NCBI GenBank assembly: GCA_024235095.1
Contig: JACKNC010000002.1
Coordinates: 248,001-312,000, forward strand
DNA from: Gammaproteobacteria bacterium
Lineage (GTDB): Bacteria > Pseudomonadota > Gammaproteobacteria > Competibacterales > Competibacteraceae
Length of the DNA stretch: 64,000 bases
Direction of reading: 5' to 3'
In this document: piece by piece, positions 43,490 to 53,083 of the stretch
Position numbering within the stretch: position 1 is the stretch's first letter
How the letters are laid out: each line of letters opens with the position of its first letter
The notes under the pieces: generated by a model
What the model was told of the DNA's origin: nothing
Databases searched by the model: none
Seen by the model: only the letters and a program-made list of their open reading frames with translations
Program-made: the position numbers and the translations under genes

Positions 43490-44644
43490 TTACAAGTAAT
43501 AAGTTTTCAGCGGTGGGAAACCGTTAAATTCGATGGAGCTATAGGAAGCAGTATACGCGCCGGTGGACAGCCAGTAAATCCGGTCGCCAATTTCCAGGGA
43601 GAGCGGCAGTTGGTATTTAAAATGTTCATAAATGATGTCCAGGCTGTCGCAGGTGGGTCCCGCCAGGATGACATCCCCGGTTTCGCCGCCTTTTTCCGTA
43701 TAGGCTGGATACTTGATGGATTCATCAATCGTTTCCATCAGACCATTGAAAATGCCGACATCTGTGTAGACCCAGCGCTTCAGGTCGGTTTTGGATTTTT
43801 TGGAAATCAGCACGACCTCGCTGACCAGGATACCCGCTTCACCGGTCAGTCCGCGGCCTGGCTCCAGATAGATTTCCGGGATGGCGTCGCCGAAATGCAA
43901 ATTCAGATAACGATTGATCTCTTCGGCGTAAACCGAAAGCGGATTGCTCTTTATCAGGTAATCTGCCGGGAAGCCACCACCCATATTGATGGCCCTCAGC
44001 GGAATCCGCTCTTTTTCTACCCATTCAAACAGGTGGCGCACCTGGGCGATCGCCGCATCCCACGCGGGAATTTCCCGTTGTTGTGAACCCACATGAAAGG
44101 AAACGCCATAGGGGTCCAGTCCCAAATCAGCAGCCAGGGAGACAAGTTCCATTAACATGCGCGGCTGACAACCAAATTTCCGCGACAGGGGCCAGTCGGA
44201 GTCGGAAGTCACCGCGTCCATCAGCAGGCGAAAAAACAGACGCGAACCGGGCGCTTCCCTGGCCAGGATGCGGACATCCGCCTCGCTGTCGGTGGCAAAG
44301 AGTCTCACGCCTTTGTCGTAGGCTGCGCGGATATGCTTGGCCTTTTTGATGGTGTTGCCGAAACTGACGCGGTCAGGCGATACGCCAAGCTGGAGGACGC
44401 GGTCTAGTTCGTAGATCGAAGCAATATCGAAATAGGACCCCAAGTCTCTCAGCAGAGTTAGAATTTCCTCGCCGGGGCTGGCTTTAACGGCGTAATAAAT
44501 TTTTGCTGAGGGGAAATCCCGCCGAAACTCCTGAAATTTCCGCGCAACCCGGTCAAGGAGCACGACAAGGAAAGGCGTCTCTTTGGTTGCAGAAAAATCG
44601 ACGATTTTTTTCCATTCAACAGGCGAGTAGTAACCACGATACAT
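43490..44644 (-). CDS. Ornithine/lysine decarboxylase, fold type III PLP enzyme
   Basis: The 384-residue enzyme belongs to the eukaryotic-ODC-like alanine-racemase-fold group. The PLP lysine is in YYAVKASPG, the phosphate-binding Gly loop is MGGGFPADY, and the active-site Cys is in AGPTCDSLD, as in ornithine decarboxylases. It should make putrescine (or cadaverine). With the two downstream-pathway genes at 44746-47293 on the same strand, putrescine would feed carboxyspermidine synthesis. Whether ornithine or lysine is preferred cannot be read from the sequence. Confidence 0.85.
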   Translation of the reverse strand: MYRGYYSPVEWKKIVDFSATKETPFLVVLLDRVARKFQEFRRDFPSAKIYYAVKASPGEEILTLLRDLGSYFDIASIYELDRVLQLGVSPDRVSFGNTIKKAKHIRAAYDKGVRLFATDSEADVRILAREAPGSRLFFRLLMDAVTSDSDWPLSRKFGCQPRMLMELVSLAADLGLDPYGVSFHVGSQQREIPAWDAAIAQVRHLFEWVEKERIPLRAINMGGGFPADYLIKSNPLSVYAEEINRYLNLHFGDAIPEIYLEPGRGLTGEAGILVSEVVLISKKSKTDLKRWVYTDVGIFNGLMETIDESIKYPAYTEKGGETGDVILAGPTCDSLDIIYEHFKYQLPLSLEIGDRIYWLSTGAYTASYSSIEFNGFPPLKTYYL

Positions 44645-44689
44645 GCTATTCTCCCAGCTTGGAAAACAGAGGGATTCAGAACGATAGAA

Positions 44690-44724
44690 AAGGCCGTCCA
44701 GTCTCGAACAACCGGACAGCCTTT
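44690..44724 (-). terminator. Rho-independent terminator after the carboxyspermidine dehydrogenase gene
   Basis: On the minus strand, GGCTGTCC, a 13-base loop region and GGACGGCC (one G-U pair) are followed by TTTTC. It lies 22-56 bases after the stop of the dehydrogenase gene and before the decarboxylase gene, so transcription may be partly stopped between them. Confidence 0.6.
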
Positions 44725-44745
44725 CATGGTTATTCCGTAGAGGGG

Positions 44746-46170
44746 TTACTTCTTCTTTTTATCCGATTTCCCCGACTTATCCTTATCCTTATCCTTATCC
44801 TTATCCTTATCCTTTGATTTCTTGGGTTCGACAGGCGGTTGGGGCCTTACCGCGATCATCGGGTTGGCTGCGGAAACCGTGACGGTTGCTGTCGATTCCG
44901 CTAACTCTTCTTCCAACGACCTGACCGCGCCATCGAACGACTCCTTGCCGCCCGGCTTGATTTCCTTGATATCCGTCGGCAGGCCAATCTTGTCCAGAAT
45001 GGCAATGAACGGCTCTGGATCAAGCTCCTCGACATTGACCATCGTGTTTGCATCCCAGACACCTTGGGCAACCAGCATGGCGGCAGCCACCGGGGGCACG
45101 CCAGCAGTGTAGCTGATGCCTTGCGATTCGACTTCTTCAAAGCATTGCTTGTGATCGGAAACCTGATAAATAAACACTTCCCGCGCTTTACCGTCTTTCC
45201 AGCCCTTGACAAAGTTTCCGATGCAGGTCTTGCCGGTATAGCCAGCAGCCAGGGTCTGTGGATCGGGGAGGAGGGCCTTGACTACTTTCAGCGGCACCAC
45301 TTCCTGACCCGTAGTCAGAGTCACCGGCAAATGGGAGAGAAAACCCAGGGTGCGCAGCACGGTGAAGACATTAATGTAGTGATCGCCGAAGCCCATCCAG
45401 AAGCGAATGCTGTTAGCGTCGATATTTTTCGATAACGAATGCAATTCATCGTGGCCGTTCAGGTAAATCGGGCAGGGGCCAACGACCGGGAAATCATAGA
45501 TGCGCTTGACGGAATGCGTAGGGTACTCTTTCCATTGCCGGTCAATCCAGGTCCAGACCTTGATGAACTCGCGGAAGTTAATCTCTGGATCAAAATTCGT
45601 GGCGAAGTATTTTCCGTGACTACCCGCATTGACATCGAGGATGTCGATGGTATCGATCTTGTCGAAGTAACGCTTGACCGCTAATGCGCAATAGGCGTTG
45701 ACCACGCCCGGATCAAATCCTGCGCCGAGAATCGCCGTCAAGCCCTTTTCAGTGCAGCGATCCTTGCGCTTCCATTCATAGTTGGCGTACCAGGGGGGAT
45801 TCTCACAAACCTTGTCTGGCTCCTCGTGAATCGCAGTGTCGATATATGCAGCGCCAGTTGCCAGACAGGCTTCCAGGATCGACATATTCAGGAATGCGTT
45901 GCCCAGGTTAATGACGATTTGGGAACCGGTTTCCTCAATCAATTTCACGGTTGCGGGAATGTCGAGCGCATCAATTTGCCGTGAATACAATTTGTTTGCG
46001 GGATTCTGGATATGCCCTTTCCGTTTGACGCTTTCGATAATGCCATCGCATTTGGCCAGCGTTCGTGAAGCAAGACAGATATCGCCCAACAGATTGTTAT
46101 TCATTGCGGCCTTGTGCGCGGCTACATGGGCGACGCCGCCTGCTCCAATAATCAGCACATTCTTCTTCAT
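44746..46170 (-). CDS. Carboxynorspermidine/carboxyspermidine dehydrogenase
   Basis: The enzyme reductively condenses an amine (diaminopropane or putrescine) with aspartate semialdehyde using NADPH. The 474-residue product has the Rossmann start MKKNVLIIGAGGVAHVAAHK, the saccharopine-dehydrogenase-like body (AILGAGFDPGVVNAYCALA) and VFTVLRTLGFLS. ATG 46170 has AGGA 9 bases before it; ATG 46176 is an alternative; a longer upstream frame overlaps the previous gene. The last 60 residues are an extra tail rich in Lys and Asp (KDKDKDKDKDKDK), coded by six perfect 6-bp repeats, not part of the family core. Confidence 0.88.
   Translation of the reverse strand: MKKNVLIIGAGGVAHVAAHKAAMNNNLLGDICLASRTLAKCDGIIESVKRKGHIQNPANKLYSRQIDALDIPATVKLIEETGSQIVINLGNAFLNMSILEACLATGAAYIDTAIHEEPDKVCENPPWYANYEWKRKDRCTEKGLTAILGAGFDPGVVNAYCALAVKRYFDKIDTIDILDVNAGSHGKYFATNFDPEINFREFIKVWTWIDRQWKEYPTHSVKRIYDFPVVGPCPIYLNGHDELHSLSKNIDANSIRFWMGFGDHYINVFTVLRTLGFLSHLPVTLTTGQEVVPLKVVKALLPDPQTLAAGYTGKTCIGNFVKGWKDGKAREVFIYQVSDHKQCFEEVESQGISYTAGVPPVAAAMLVAQGVWDANTMVNVEELDPEPFIAILDKIGLPTDIKEIKPGGKESFDGAVRSLEEELAESTATVTVSAANPMIAVRPQPPVEPKKSKDKDKDKDKDKDKSGKSDKKKK
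44777..44812 (-). repeat. Hexanucleotide repeat (six units)
   Basis: TTATCC is repeated six times without a break on the plus strand and encodes Lys-Asp repeats in the dehydrogenase tail. Slippage would change the tail by two residues per unit without shifting the frame. Confidence 0.85.
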
Positions 46171-46186
46171 GGACATTTTTCCTGGC

Positions 46187-47293
46187 TCAGGAAAGGTTGT
46201 GTTTGAAATCCGGGTACCCGAAGGTGCGGACGACTTCCGTGGTTCCGTCCAGGCGCTGGACGACAATAGCAGGCATGGGAACACCATTAAACCAGTTCTT
46301 TTTGACCATCGTATATCCAGCCGCGTCGGCGATGCAGACTTCATCACCGATGTTCAATGGCGCCTTCAGGTGATATTCGCCAAAGACATCGCCGGCCAAA
46401 CAGGTTCGCCCAGCGATCATAACCCGGTAGGCTCCTGGTTCGGGAAAAGCGATTTTCGCGGTGGTGCGATAGACCAAATGGTCGAGCGTATGGGCTTCAA
46501 CGGATGCGTCGACAATCGCAATATCCATTTCGTTCTGGAGGACATCCAGCACGGTAGTGACCAGTTCCGCACACTCGGTGATCGCTGCTTCCCCAGGTTC
46601 GAGGTAAACCTGAACGCCGAATTTTTCGCTGAAATTTTTGAGTTTTTCGCAGAACCGGTCGACAGGGTAGCCTGCTTTGGTGAAGTACAGACCGCCGCCC
46701 AAGCTGACCCACTCCATCTTTTCCAGTAACGATCCATAGTCCTGGCCGATTCGGTCGATAGCTGTGGAAATGTTCTCGAAGTCGTCATTTTCACAGTTGA
46801 AATGAAACATTACTCCGCTTAACAACGGCGCTGCCTTCATCACTTCACGCTTATCGGAAACGCCGAGTCTGGAATATTTTCTCGCCGGGTCGGCAAGATC
46901 GAAATGCGAATAGCTGATGCCGGGATTGACTCTCAACCCCAGTTTCACGCCAGGGACATCACCGCGATACGCCATCAACTGGGAGATTGAATTAAAGATA
47001 ATTTTGTCGGCGTATTGCCTGACTTCTTCAACATCGCTTTTGGAAAAAGCCACGCTATAAGCATGAACTTCTTTACCAAATTCCTCGTATCCCAGTCGCG
47101 CCTCATACAGCGAACTGCTGGTGGTTCCATCCAGATAGCGCCGCATCAGACCAAACACGCACCATGTGGAAAAACACTTCAGGGCCAGCACCGATTTCGC
47201 GCCGGAAGCCTCACGGATCTGTTGAATGATTTTCAGATTTTTTTCAAGTTTGCTTTCGTCAATCAAATAGTAGGGCGTGGTTAATTTTTTCAT
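46187..47293 (-). CDS. nspC: Carboxynorspermidine/carboxyspermidine decarboxylase
   Basis: NspC removes CO2 from carboxy(nor)spermidine to give (nor)spermidine. The 368-residue PLP protein has LALKCFSTWCVFG at the PLP-lysine position, HFNCENDDFE, the glycine loop SLGGGLYFTKAGYP and AGRTCLAGDVFGEY. ATG 47293 was used; a GTG at 47308 overlaps the phoU stop and has GGAGG just before it, so translation may begin there. It lies 16 bases before the dehydrogenase gene. Confidence 0.92.
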   Translation of the reverse strand: MKKLTTPYYLIDESKLEKNLKIIQQIREASGAKSVLALKCFSTWCVFGLMRRYLDGTTSSSLYEARLGYEEFGKEVHAYSVAFSKSDVEEVRQYADKIIFNSISQLMAYRGDVPGVKLGLRVNPGISYSHFDLADPARKYSRLGVSDKREVMKAAPLLSGVMFHFNCENDDFENISTAIDRIGQDYGSLLEKMEWVSLGGGLYFTKAGYPVDRFCEKLKNFSEKFGVQVYLEPGEAAITECAELVTTVLDVLQNEMDIAIVDASVEAHTLDHLVYRTTAKIAFPEPGAYRVMIAGRTCLAGDVFGEYHLKAPLNIGDEVCIADAAGYTMVKKNWFNGVPMPAIVVQRLDGTTEVVRTFGYPDFKHNLS

Positions 47294-47304
47294 CGGCTCG
47301 CGGC

Positions 47305-48030
47305 TCACTCTTCCTCCAGCGCATCCTGGGCCAAGTCTTCCACTCGGATATGCCGCACATCCTTACCCTTGACCAGATAGATCAGATATTCCGCGATATT
47401 TTTGGCGTGATCGCCGATCCGCTCCAATGCCTTGATGATGAAAAGGACGTTAATAGCATGACCGATGGTGCGCGGATCTTCCATCATGTAAGTGATCAGT
47501 CGCCGCAGCGCCGATTGAAACTCCTGATCCAGTTCGTCATCGCCCCTAGCAACTTCAACGGCCTTTTCTACATCCAGTCGCGCCAGGGCGTCGAGACAGC
47601 CGTGCAACATGTCGATGGCCTGCTTCGCCATGGGCGTCACATCACGCAACAGCTTGGCGCTGGGCGGGCTACTGACGACATCGTAGGTCTTGACGGTCAT
47701 CCGGGCGATTTTCTCGGCTTCATCCCCGATGCGCTCGAGATCGGTGACAATTTTGGAGAGCGACATGATCAGTCGCAGGTCGCTGCCCAAGGGTTGACGC
47801 AGGGCGACCAGACTCACGCTGTCTTCATCGGTTTTAACCTGCATGCCGTTGATAATCTGGTCGCGGGCGATTACTTCGCGGGCCGCTGAGACATCCTCAT
47901 TATTCAATGCATTGATCGCATTGTGAATTTGATCCTCGACCAGCCCGCCCATTTCCAGCACCAGGTTGCGCAGGTTGGCGAGCTGCACGTCGAACTGCTT
48001 GACGGTATGGGCATCATGACTGATAGGCAT
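47305..48030 (-). CDS. phoU: Phosphate signalling protein PhoU
   Basis: PhoU restrains PhoR/PhoB signalling and the Pst transporter when phosphate is ample. The 241-residue helical protein has two PhoU repeats with the metal-binding motifs DLERIGDEAEKIA and ALERIGDHAKNIAEY. It follows pstB, the classical order, and its stop touches the possible GTG start of nspC. Confidence 0.95.
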   Translation of the reverse strand: MPISHDAHTVKQFDVQLANLRNLVLEMGGLVEDQIHNAINALNNEDVSAAREVIARDQIINGMQVKTDEDSVSLVALRQPLGSDLRLIMSLSKIVTDLERIGDEAEKIARMTVKTYDVVSSPPSAKLLRDVTPMAKQAIDMLHGCLDALARLDVEKAVEVARGDDELDQEFQSALRRLITYMMEDPRTIGHAINVLFIIKALERIGDHAKNIAEYLIYLVKGKDVRHIRVEDLAQDALEEE

Positions 48031-48075
48031 CGTAAAACTCTCTGTAAGTCAGCGAAAAGGATATGGACTCGGTGC

Positions 48076-48966
48076 TTAACCAAAGCGGCCAGTAATGTAG
48101 TCTTCAGTCAGCTTGTGGCGGGGATTGGTGAAAATTTGATCCGTTTCACCGATTTCAATCAGATCGCCTAAATGGAAATAGGCGGTGCGCTGGGAGACGC
48201 GGGCGGCTTGCTGCATGGAGTGAGTCACGATGACGATCGTGTAATTTTCACGCAACTCGTCGATCAACTCCTCAATTTTGGCAGTAGCAATCGGATCGAG
48301 CGCTGAACAGGGTTCGTCCATCAGAATCACCTCGGGATTTACCGCGATCGCCCGAGCGATGCACAGCCGTTGCTGTTGGCCTCCGGACAGGCTGGTGCCC
48401 GGCTCGTCCATGCGACTCTCGACTTCTTTGAGCAGGCCCGCCCGTTCCAGACTGTCCTGCACTAATTCGTCCATTTCCGCCTTACTATTGACCATGCCAT
48501 GAATGCGCGGCCCGTAGGCGACGTTTTCGTAAATGGATTTAGGGAAGGGATTGGGCTTCTGGAACACCATGCCGACCCGCGCCCGCAACTGCACGACATC
48601 AATACTTTTTTCGTAAATATCGTCCTGATCCAGTTTGATTTCGCCCAGCACCCGGCAGGCTGCGATTGTGTCATTCATCCGGTTCAGGCAGCGCAGAAAG
48701 GTCGATTTGCCACAGCCAGACGGGCCGATGAAGGCAATGACTTCATTAGCGCCGATGTCCAGGCTAACCTGTCTAATTGCCTGTTTTTCGCCGTAGTAAA
48801 CATCGACATTGCGGCAGGTGATTTTGGGATTGCTGACAGTGATCTTGCCAACCGTCTGGCGGTGATCGTAATTAATGATCTGGGCGCTCGACAGTGGGGT
48901 TTCACGGGCCTCGGCGTTCAATCCGCCATTCAGAGCGGCCTTGACCTCAATTGTTGTGGTACTCAT
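48076..48966 (-). CDS. pstB: Phosphate ABC transporter ATP-binding protein
   Basis: PstB energises phosphate import. The 296-residue protein has Walker A GPSGCGKSTFLR, signature LSGGQQQRLCIARAIA, Walker B VILMDEPCSALDP and the H-loop VTHSMQQAAR. The first 40 residues precede the normal PstB start and are probably disordered; an internal start is possible. It lies between pstA and phoU. Confidence 0.95.
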   Translation of the reverse strand: MSTTTIEVKAALNGGLNAEARETPLSSAQIINYDHRQTVGKITVSNPKITCRNVDVYYGEKQAIRQVSLDIGANEVIAFIGPSGCGKSTFLRCLNRMNDTIAACRVLGEIKLDQDDIYEKSIDVVQLRARVGMVFQKPNPFPKSIYENVAYGPRIHGMVNSKAEMDELVQDSLERAGLLKEVESRMDEPGTSLSGGQQQRLCIARAIAVNPEVILMDEPCSALDPIATAKIEELIDELRENYTIVIVTHSMQQAARVSQRTAYFHLGDLIEIGETDQIFTNPRHKLTEDYITGRFG

Positions 48967-48995
48967 TCCAATGGTTCTCGAAGGTTGGAGGCAGA

Positions 48996-50318
48996 CTACC
49001 AGCGCCGTTCAAAGCGTTTGCGGAGAATGATCGCCAGGCCATTCATCAGGAGCATGAAGGCCAGCAAGACCATAATCGCCGCCGAGGTGCGTTCGACAAA
49101 CGCCCGTTCCGGCAAGTCAGCCCAGAGATAGATTTGCACTGGCAGCACCGTCGCCGGGTCGGTGAAACCCTGTGGCACGTCGACGATAAAGGCCACCATG
49201 CCGATCATCAGCAGTGGAGCCGATTCGCCCAGGGCGCGGGCCATGCCGATAATTGAACCGGTCAACATACCCGGCATGGCCAGCGGCAGAACGTGATGAC
49301 CCACCATTTGCAATTTGGAGGCGCCCATGCCCAGCGCCGCTTCACGAATCGAAGGGGGAACCGAAGTCAAGGCCGCCCGGCCAGCGATAATAATTACTGG
49401 TAGCGTCATCAAACTCAAGACCAGACCGCCGACCAGCGGCGCGGAACGCGGCAGGCCGAAGAAGTTAATGAACACTGCCAACCCCAGTAGACCGAAGACG
49501 ATAGAGGGTACCGCCGCCAGGTTATTAATGTTGACTTCGATTAGATCGGTCCAACGGTTCTTGGGGGCAAATTCCTCCAGATACACCGCAGTAGCCACGC
49601 CAATCGGGAAGGAGAGCAGAAAAGTCACCAGCAGGGTGTAGAACGACCCCATCAGCGCCCCACGAATACCCGCCTGTTCCGGCTCGCGGGAATCGCCTTG
49701 GGTGAACAGAATCGTATTGAAACGTTTTTCCAATTTGCCGGATGCGCGTAATTGATCGACCCAGGCGATTTCCTGATCCTTGATGGGGCGCAATGATTCA
49801 TCAATATTGCGGTCGATATTGCCCTTGATGAAGGTATCCACATTAGCCGAGGCCAACACCCAGACGGACTGGCGGGTTCCGATTAACTCAGGATTGTTCA
49901 GTACTTCATTGCGCAGGCGATATGGCGCATTAGAACTGACGAGACCATACAGGGCGCGCAAGTTGCGGCGACCCTCGACCTCAGGAAACATCTCGCGAAG
50001 ACTGGCGCGAATCAAGGCCGCGTAATCTGCATTCTCCAAAACTTGCGGGCCACGGCGGCCATCCGGGTCAATGACCGTCGGGTCGAACTGGATCGGCAAC
50101 TCAATATAGGTCTGCCAGAAGGCCGGATAACCTTTGCCGATGATATTGACGAACATGAGCGCCACAAACGCCAACCCCAGGCTAATGGCGATCAGTCCAT
50201 ACCAGCGGAAGCGGCTCTCGGCAGCGTGCCGGCGCGCCAGACTGGCGTTGACAATGGTTTTAATGTCCCGTGGCGGTTTTGCCAGCTTGGGGGGCGATGA
50301 AGTCGATGGATTATTCAT
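48996..50318 (-). CDS. pstA: Phosphate ABC transporter permease PstA, long form
   Basis: The 440-residue permease is longer than E. coli PstA (296) because of a periplasmic insertion of about 140 residues (about 65-205) between the first and second helices. The C-terminal half is a standard MetI-like domain with EAALGMGASKLQMVGHHVLPLA (coupling helix). The start overlaps pstC by 8 bases, showing translational coupling. Confidence 0.93.
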   Translation of the reverse strand: MNNPSTSSPPKLAKPPRDIKTIVNASLARRHAAESRFRWYGLIAISLGLAFVALMFVNIIGKGYPAFWQTYIELPIQFDPTVIDPDGRRGPQVLENADYAALIRASLREMFPEVEGRRNLRALYGLVSSNAPYRLRNEVLNNPELIGTRQSVWVLASANVDTFIKGNIDRNIDESLRPIKDQEIAWVDQLRASGKLEKRFNTILFTQGDSREPEQAGIRGALMGSFYTLLVTFLLSFPIGVATAVYLEEFAPKNRWTDLIEVNINNLAAVPSIVFGLLGLAVFINFFGLPRSAPLVGGLVLSLMTLPVIIIAGRAALTSVPPSIREAALGMGASKLQMVGHHVLPLAMPGMLTGSIIGMARALGESAPLLMIGMVAFIVDVPQGFTDPATVLPVQIYLWADLPERAFVERTSAAIMVLLAFMLLMNGLAIILRKRFERRW

Positions 50319-51690
50319 ATTGTTCCCGGTACTTGCGCACGACCGTCAGGGCGATGATGTTGAGAATCAGCGTAACGATGAACAGCACCAGACCCAGCGC
50401 GAACGCCGCCAGAGTCTTGGCGCTGTCGAATTCCTGGTCGCCGGTGAGTAAAGTCACGATTTGCACGGTGACGGTGGTGACCGCTTGCAAGGGATTAGCG
50501 GTCAGATTCGCCGACAGACCGGCGGCCATGACCACGATCATCGTTTCGCCAATGGCGCGAGAGACCGCCAGCAGAATACTGCCAACAATGCCTGGCAAAG
50601 CAGCGGGCAACAGCACCCGTTTGATGGTTTCCGATTTGGTCGCACCCAAAGCGTAAGAACCATCACGCATTGACTGGGGTACGGCGTTAATGACATCGTC
50701 GGACAGCGAGGAGACAAAGGGAATGATCATGATGCCCATCACCAGACCGGCAGCCAGGGCGCTTTCCGAAGCGACTTGCAAACCCAGCGCCTGACCTGCA
50801 TCCCGGATGAGCGGCGCAACGGTTAGGGCCGCGAAGAAACCGTAAACCACGGTGGGAATGCCGGCCAGTACTTCCAACGCGGGTTTAGCCGAAGCGCGGA
50901 ATTTTGGACCGGCGTACTCGGACAGATAAAGCGCCGACATCAGGCCAATCGGTACCGCGACCAACATGCCAATACCCGAAATTAACAGGGTGCCAGTAAA
51001 CAACGGGATCATGCCGAATGCGCCGGAGGAACCGGTCTGGTCAGCGCGGATCGCAGTCTGCGGACTCCAGTGCAGACCGAACAAAAATTCAGTGACCGGC
51101 ACTTTGTGAAAAAACAGCACCGATTCAAAAAGCACCGACAATACAATGCCAATGGTGGTAAAAATCGCTACGGTCGAGCTGACGATAAGCAGCACATTGA
51201 CCACCTGCTCCACCCGGTTACGGGCGCGCAGTTTGGGCGATATAGCCCGCCAAGCATAAGCGACGCCTGCGGTCGCCATCGTCAAAACCACCACCCACAG
51301 CGCCACATTGCCCATCATTTGCAGGTGGCGATAATGTGCAGCGGCGGCCAGGATCGTTGCATCCGGACGGCTGGAAACGATGTTGCCGCTGACCAGGTTC
51401 TTGATGTCGTTGACTACCAAATTCAGTCGCCCTGCCGGTAATTGTTGCAACTCGGGCGGCAAGCCGGCCACCACCAGTTCAATAATGACGCTGGGTTGCA
51501 ACGCAGCCCAAATGGCAAACACAATCAACGCTGGCAATCCGCACCACAGCGCCGTGTAGGAACCATAGTAACTCGGCAGGGAATGCAGGTTACGGATCTG
51601 CTTTCCAGCAACGGCAAAGGCGCGTTTACGGCCCAGGTAGTAACCGCTCAAGCTCAATAATATAAGGGTCAGGAACAGATAGAACAGCAT
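50311..51690 (-). CDS. pstC: Phosphate ABC transporter permease PstC, long form
   Basis: The 459-residue permease has extra N-terminal helices and a loop (about 1-180) before the MetI-like domain, which contains DGSYALGATKSETIKRVLLPAALPG. Long PstC and PstA occur together here and probably match each other's inserted periplasmic parts. A full MITE (51764-51878) separates it from pstS, and its hairpins may lower expression of pstCAB-phoU relative to pstS. Confidence 0.93.
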   Translation of the reverse strand: MLFYLFLTLILLSLSGYYLGRKRAFAVAGKQIRNLHSLPSYYGSYTALWCGLPALIVFAIWAALQPSVIIELVVAGLPPELQQLPAGRLNLVVNDIKNLVSGNIVSSRPDATILAAAAHYRHLQMMGNVALWVVVLTMATAGVAYAWRAISPKLRARNRVEQVVNVLLIVSSTVAIFTTIGIVLSVLFESVLFFHKVPVTEFLFGLHWSPQTAIRADQTGSSGAFGMIPLFTGTLLISGIGMLVAVPIGLMSALYLSEYAGPKFRASAKPALEVLAGIPTVVYGFFAALTVAPLIRDAGQALGLQVASESALAAGLVMGIMIIPFVSSLSDDVINAVPQSMRDGSYALGATKSETIKRVLLPAALPGIVGSILLAVSRAIGETMIVVMAAGLSANLTANPLQAVTTVTVQIVTLLTGDQEFDSAKTLAAFALGLVLFIVTLILNIIALTVVRKYREQYE

Positions 51691-51763
51691 GGTGGGGTCA
51701 TCAAGATGCGAAAAGCCGCCTGCAACATGGGGGTGTGTGCGGCGTATGTTGAGTGGATTCTGT

Positions 51764-51878
51764 GTAACTGTTCAGTTTCCCCCTTTAGCAAAGGGGGGCG
51801 AGGGGGGATTTTGGCCTCGTCGCCCGTGCGAAATCCCCTCCGGCCCCCCTTTTTCAAAGGGGGGAGATGAATGCTTAC
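51764..51878. repeat. IS66-like MITE with 8-bp duplication (GATTCTGT) between pstC and pstS
   Basis: The 115-bp element has ends GTAACTGTTCA and TGAATGCTTAC. GATTCTGT is found on both sides (51756-51763 and 51879-51886). The two strong palindromes lie within the expected pst transcript. Confidence 0.88.
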
Positions 51879-51893
51879 GATTCTGTTACCGGA

Positions 51894-52925
51894 TCACAGG
51901 GGCTTCAGGTTCTTTGCGTCCATCGCAGACTGCTTGCGTTGGTCAGCAGGCAGCGGAATCAAACCTTTGTTGGCCAAATAGCCCTCATCGCCCATGGCCT
52001 TGTCGCTGACGTACTCAGCAACGAATTCCTTGATGCCGGGAATGACGCCGACATGCGCTTTCTTGACATAGATAAATAATGGCCGCGAGACTGGATATTT
52101 GCCACTGGCAATGTTGTCGAATTCCGGCTCGACGCCGTTGATCGGTTCGCCCTGAATTTTGTCCAGATTTTCTTCCAGAAAGCTGTAGCCGAAGATACCC
52201 AGCGCATTGGGGTTAGCCACCAGTTTATTGACGATCAGGTTGTCATTCTCACCGGCTTCGATGTACGCGCCGTCTTCACGGATCGTCTGGCAAACCGCTT
52301 TTGCATCCTTCTTGTCCAGCGCTTTGACTGCGGCGAACTCTTCGCAACCGACATCCATGACTAATTCAACAAAGGCGTCACGGGTGCCAGAGGTCGGCGG
52401 GGGACCCAGCACTTCGATTTTCTTCGCCGGTAATTCCGGGTTGACTTCCTTCCAGGTCTTGAACGGATTGGCAACCAGCTTGCCCGTACCCGGCTCCGGA
52501 ACCTGCTTGGCTAGCGCCAACCACAGGTCTTTGGTAGTCAACGGCATGGGGGCATTCTTTTTGGAGGAAGCGACGACGATGCCATCGAAACCGATCTTGA
52601 TCTCGACAATTTCCTTGACGCCGTTCTTGGCGCAGGTTTCGATTTCGGATTTCTTGATGGCGCGCGAGGCATTAGAAAGATCAGGGAATTCAACGCCAAC
52701 GCCGCCACAGAACAACTTGAAGCCGCCGCCGGTGCCAGTGGATTCGACTTTGGGCGTCTTGAAGTTGGCGTTCGCTTTACCGAACTGCTCGGCCACGGCG
52801 GTCGTAAAAGGATAAACGGTAGACGAACCCACAATGCTGATGTAATCGCGAGCTGATTGGGCATGGGCGGCGCCGGCCAGTGTGAAAGTGGCCGCCACGG
52901 CGAATGCAAGCTTGTGCCTGATCAC
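51894..52925 (-). CDS. pstS: Periplasmic phosphate-binding protein PstS
   Basis: PstS captures phosphate for the Pst transporter. From GTG 52925, with GGAGG 6 bases before it, the 343-residue protein has a signal peptide (KLAFAVAATFTLAGAAHAQ) and the phosphate-binding regions IVGSSTVYPFTTAVAEQF and PTSGTRDAFVELV. The frame stays open upstream to 53045, but that part would come before the signal peptide. It is the first gene of the operon. Confidence 0.94.
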   Translation of the reverse strand: MIRHKLAFAVAATFTLAGAAHAQSARDYISIVGSSTVYPFTTAVAEQFGKANANFKTPKVESTGTGGGFKLFCGGVGVEFPDLSNASRAIKKSEIETCAKNGVKEIVEIKIGFDGIVVASSKKNAPMPLTTKDLWLALAKQVPEPGTGKLVANPFKTWKEVNPELPAKKIEVLGPPPTSGTRDAFVELVMDVGCEEFAAVKALDKKDAKAVCQTIREDGAYIEAGENDNLIVNKLVANPNALGIFGYSFLEENLDKIQGEPINGVEPEFDNIASGKYPVSRPLFIYVKKAHVGVIPGIKEFVAEYVSDKAMGDEGYLANKGLIPLPADQRKQSAMDAKNLKPL

Positions 52926-53035
52926 GGAAAACCTCCGATAAGCGATTGTTATACAGATGATTAAACAGAAAAAACCCTCATCCTCAAGGGCTGTGGTAAA
53001 AATATAACCTGTGATTACTACGAGATGACGGTCTT

Positions 53036-53056
53036 TATATTGCATTTATATTGCAG
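53036..53056 (-). promoter_or_regulatory. Possible Pho box upstream of pstS
   Basis: On the minus strand CTGCAATATAAATGCAATAT holds two TGCAATA direct repeats spaced 11 bases apart, similar in layout to the PhoB box (two 7-mers with a 4-base AT spacer). It lies about 110 bases before the pstS start. Match to the CTGTCAT consensus is partial. Confidence 0.4.
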
Positions 53057-53083
53057 TTTTATGGCAATGAACCCTGAAAGAGG

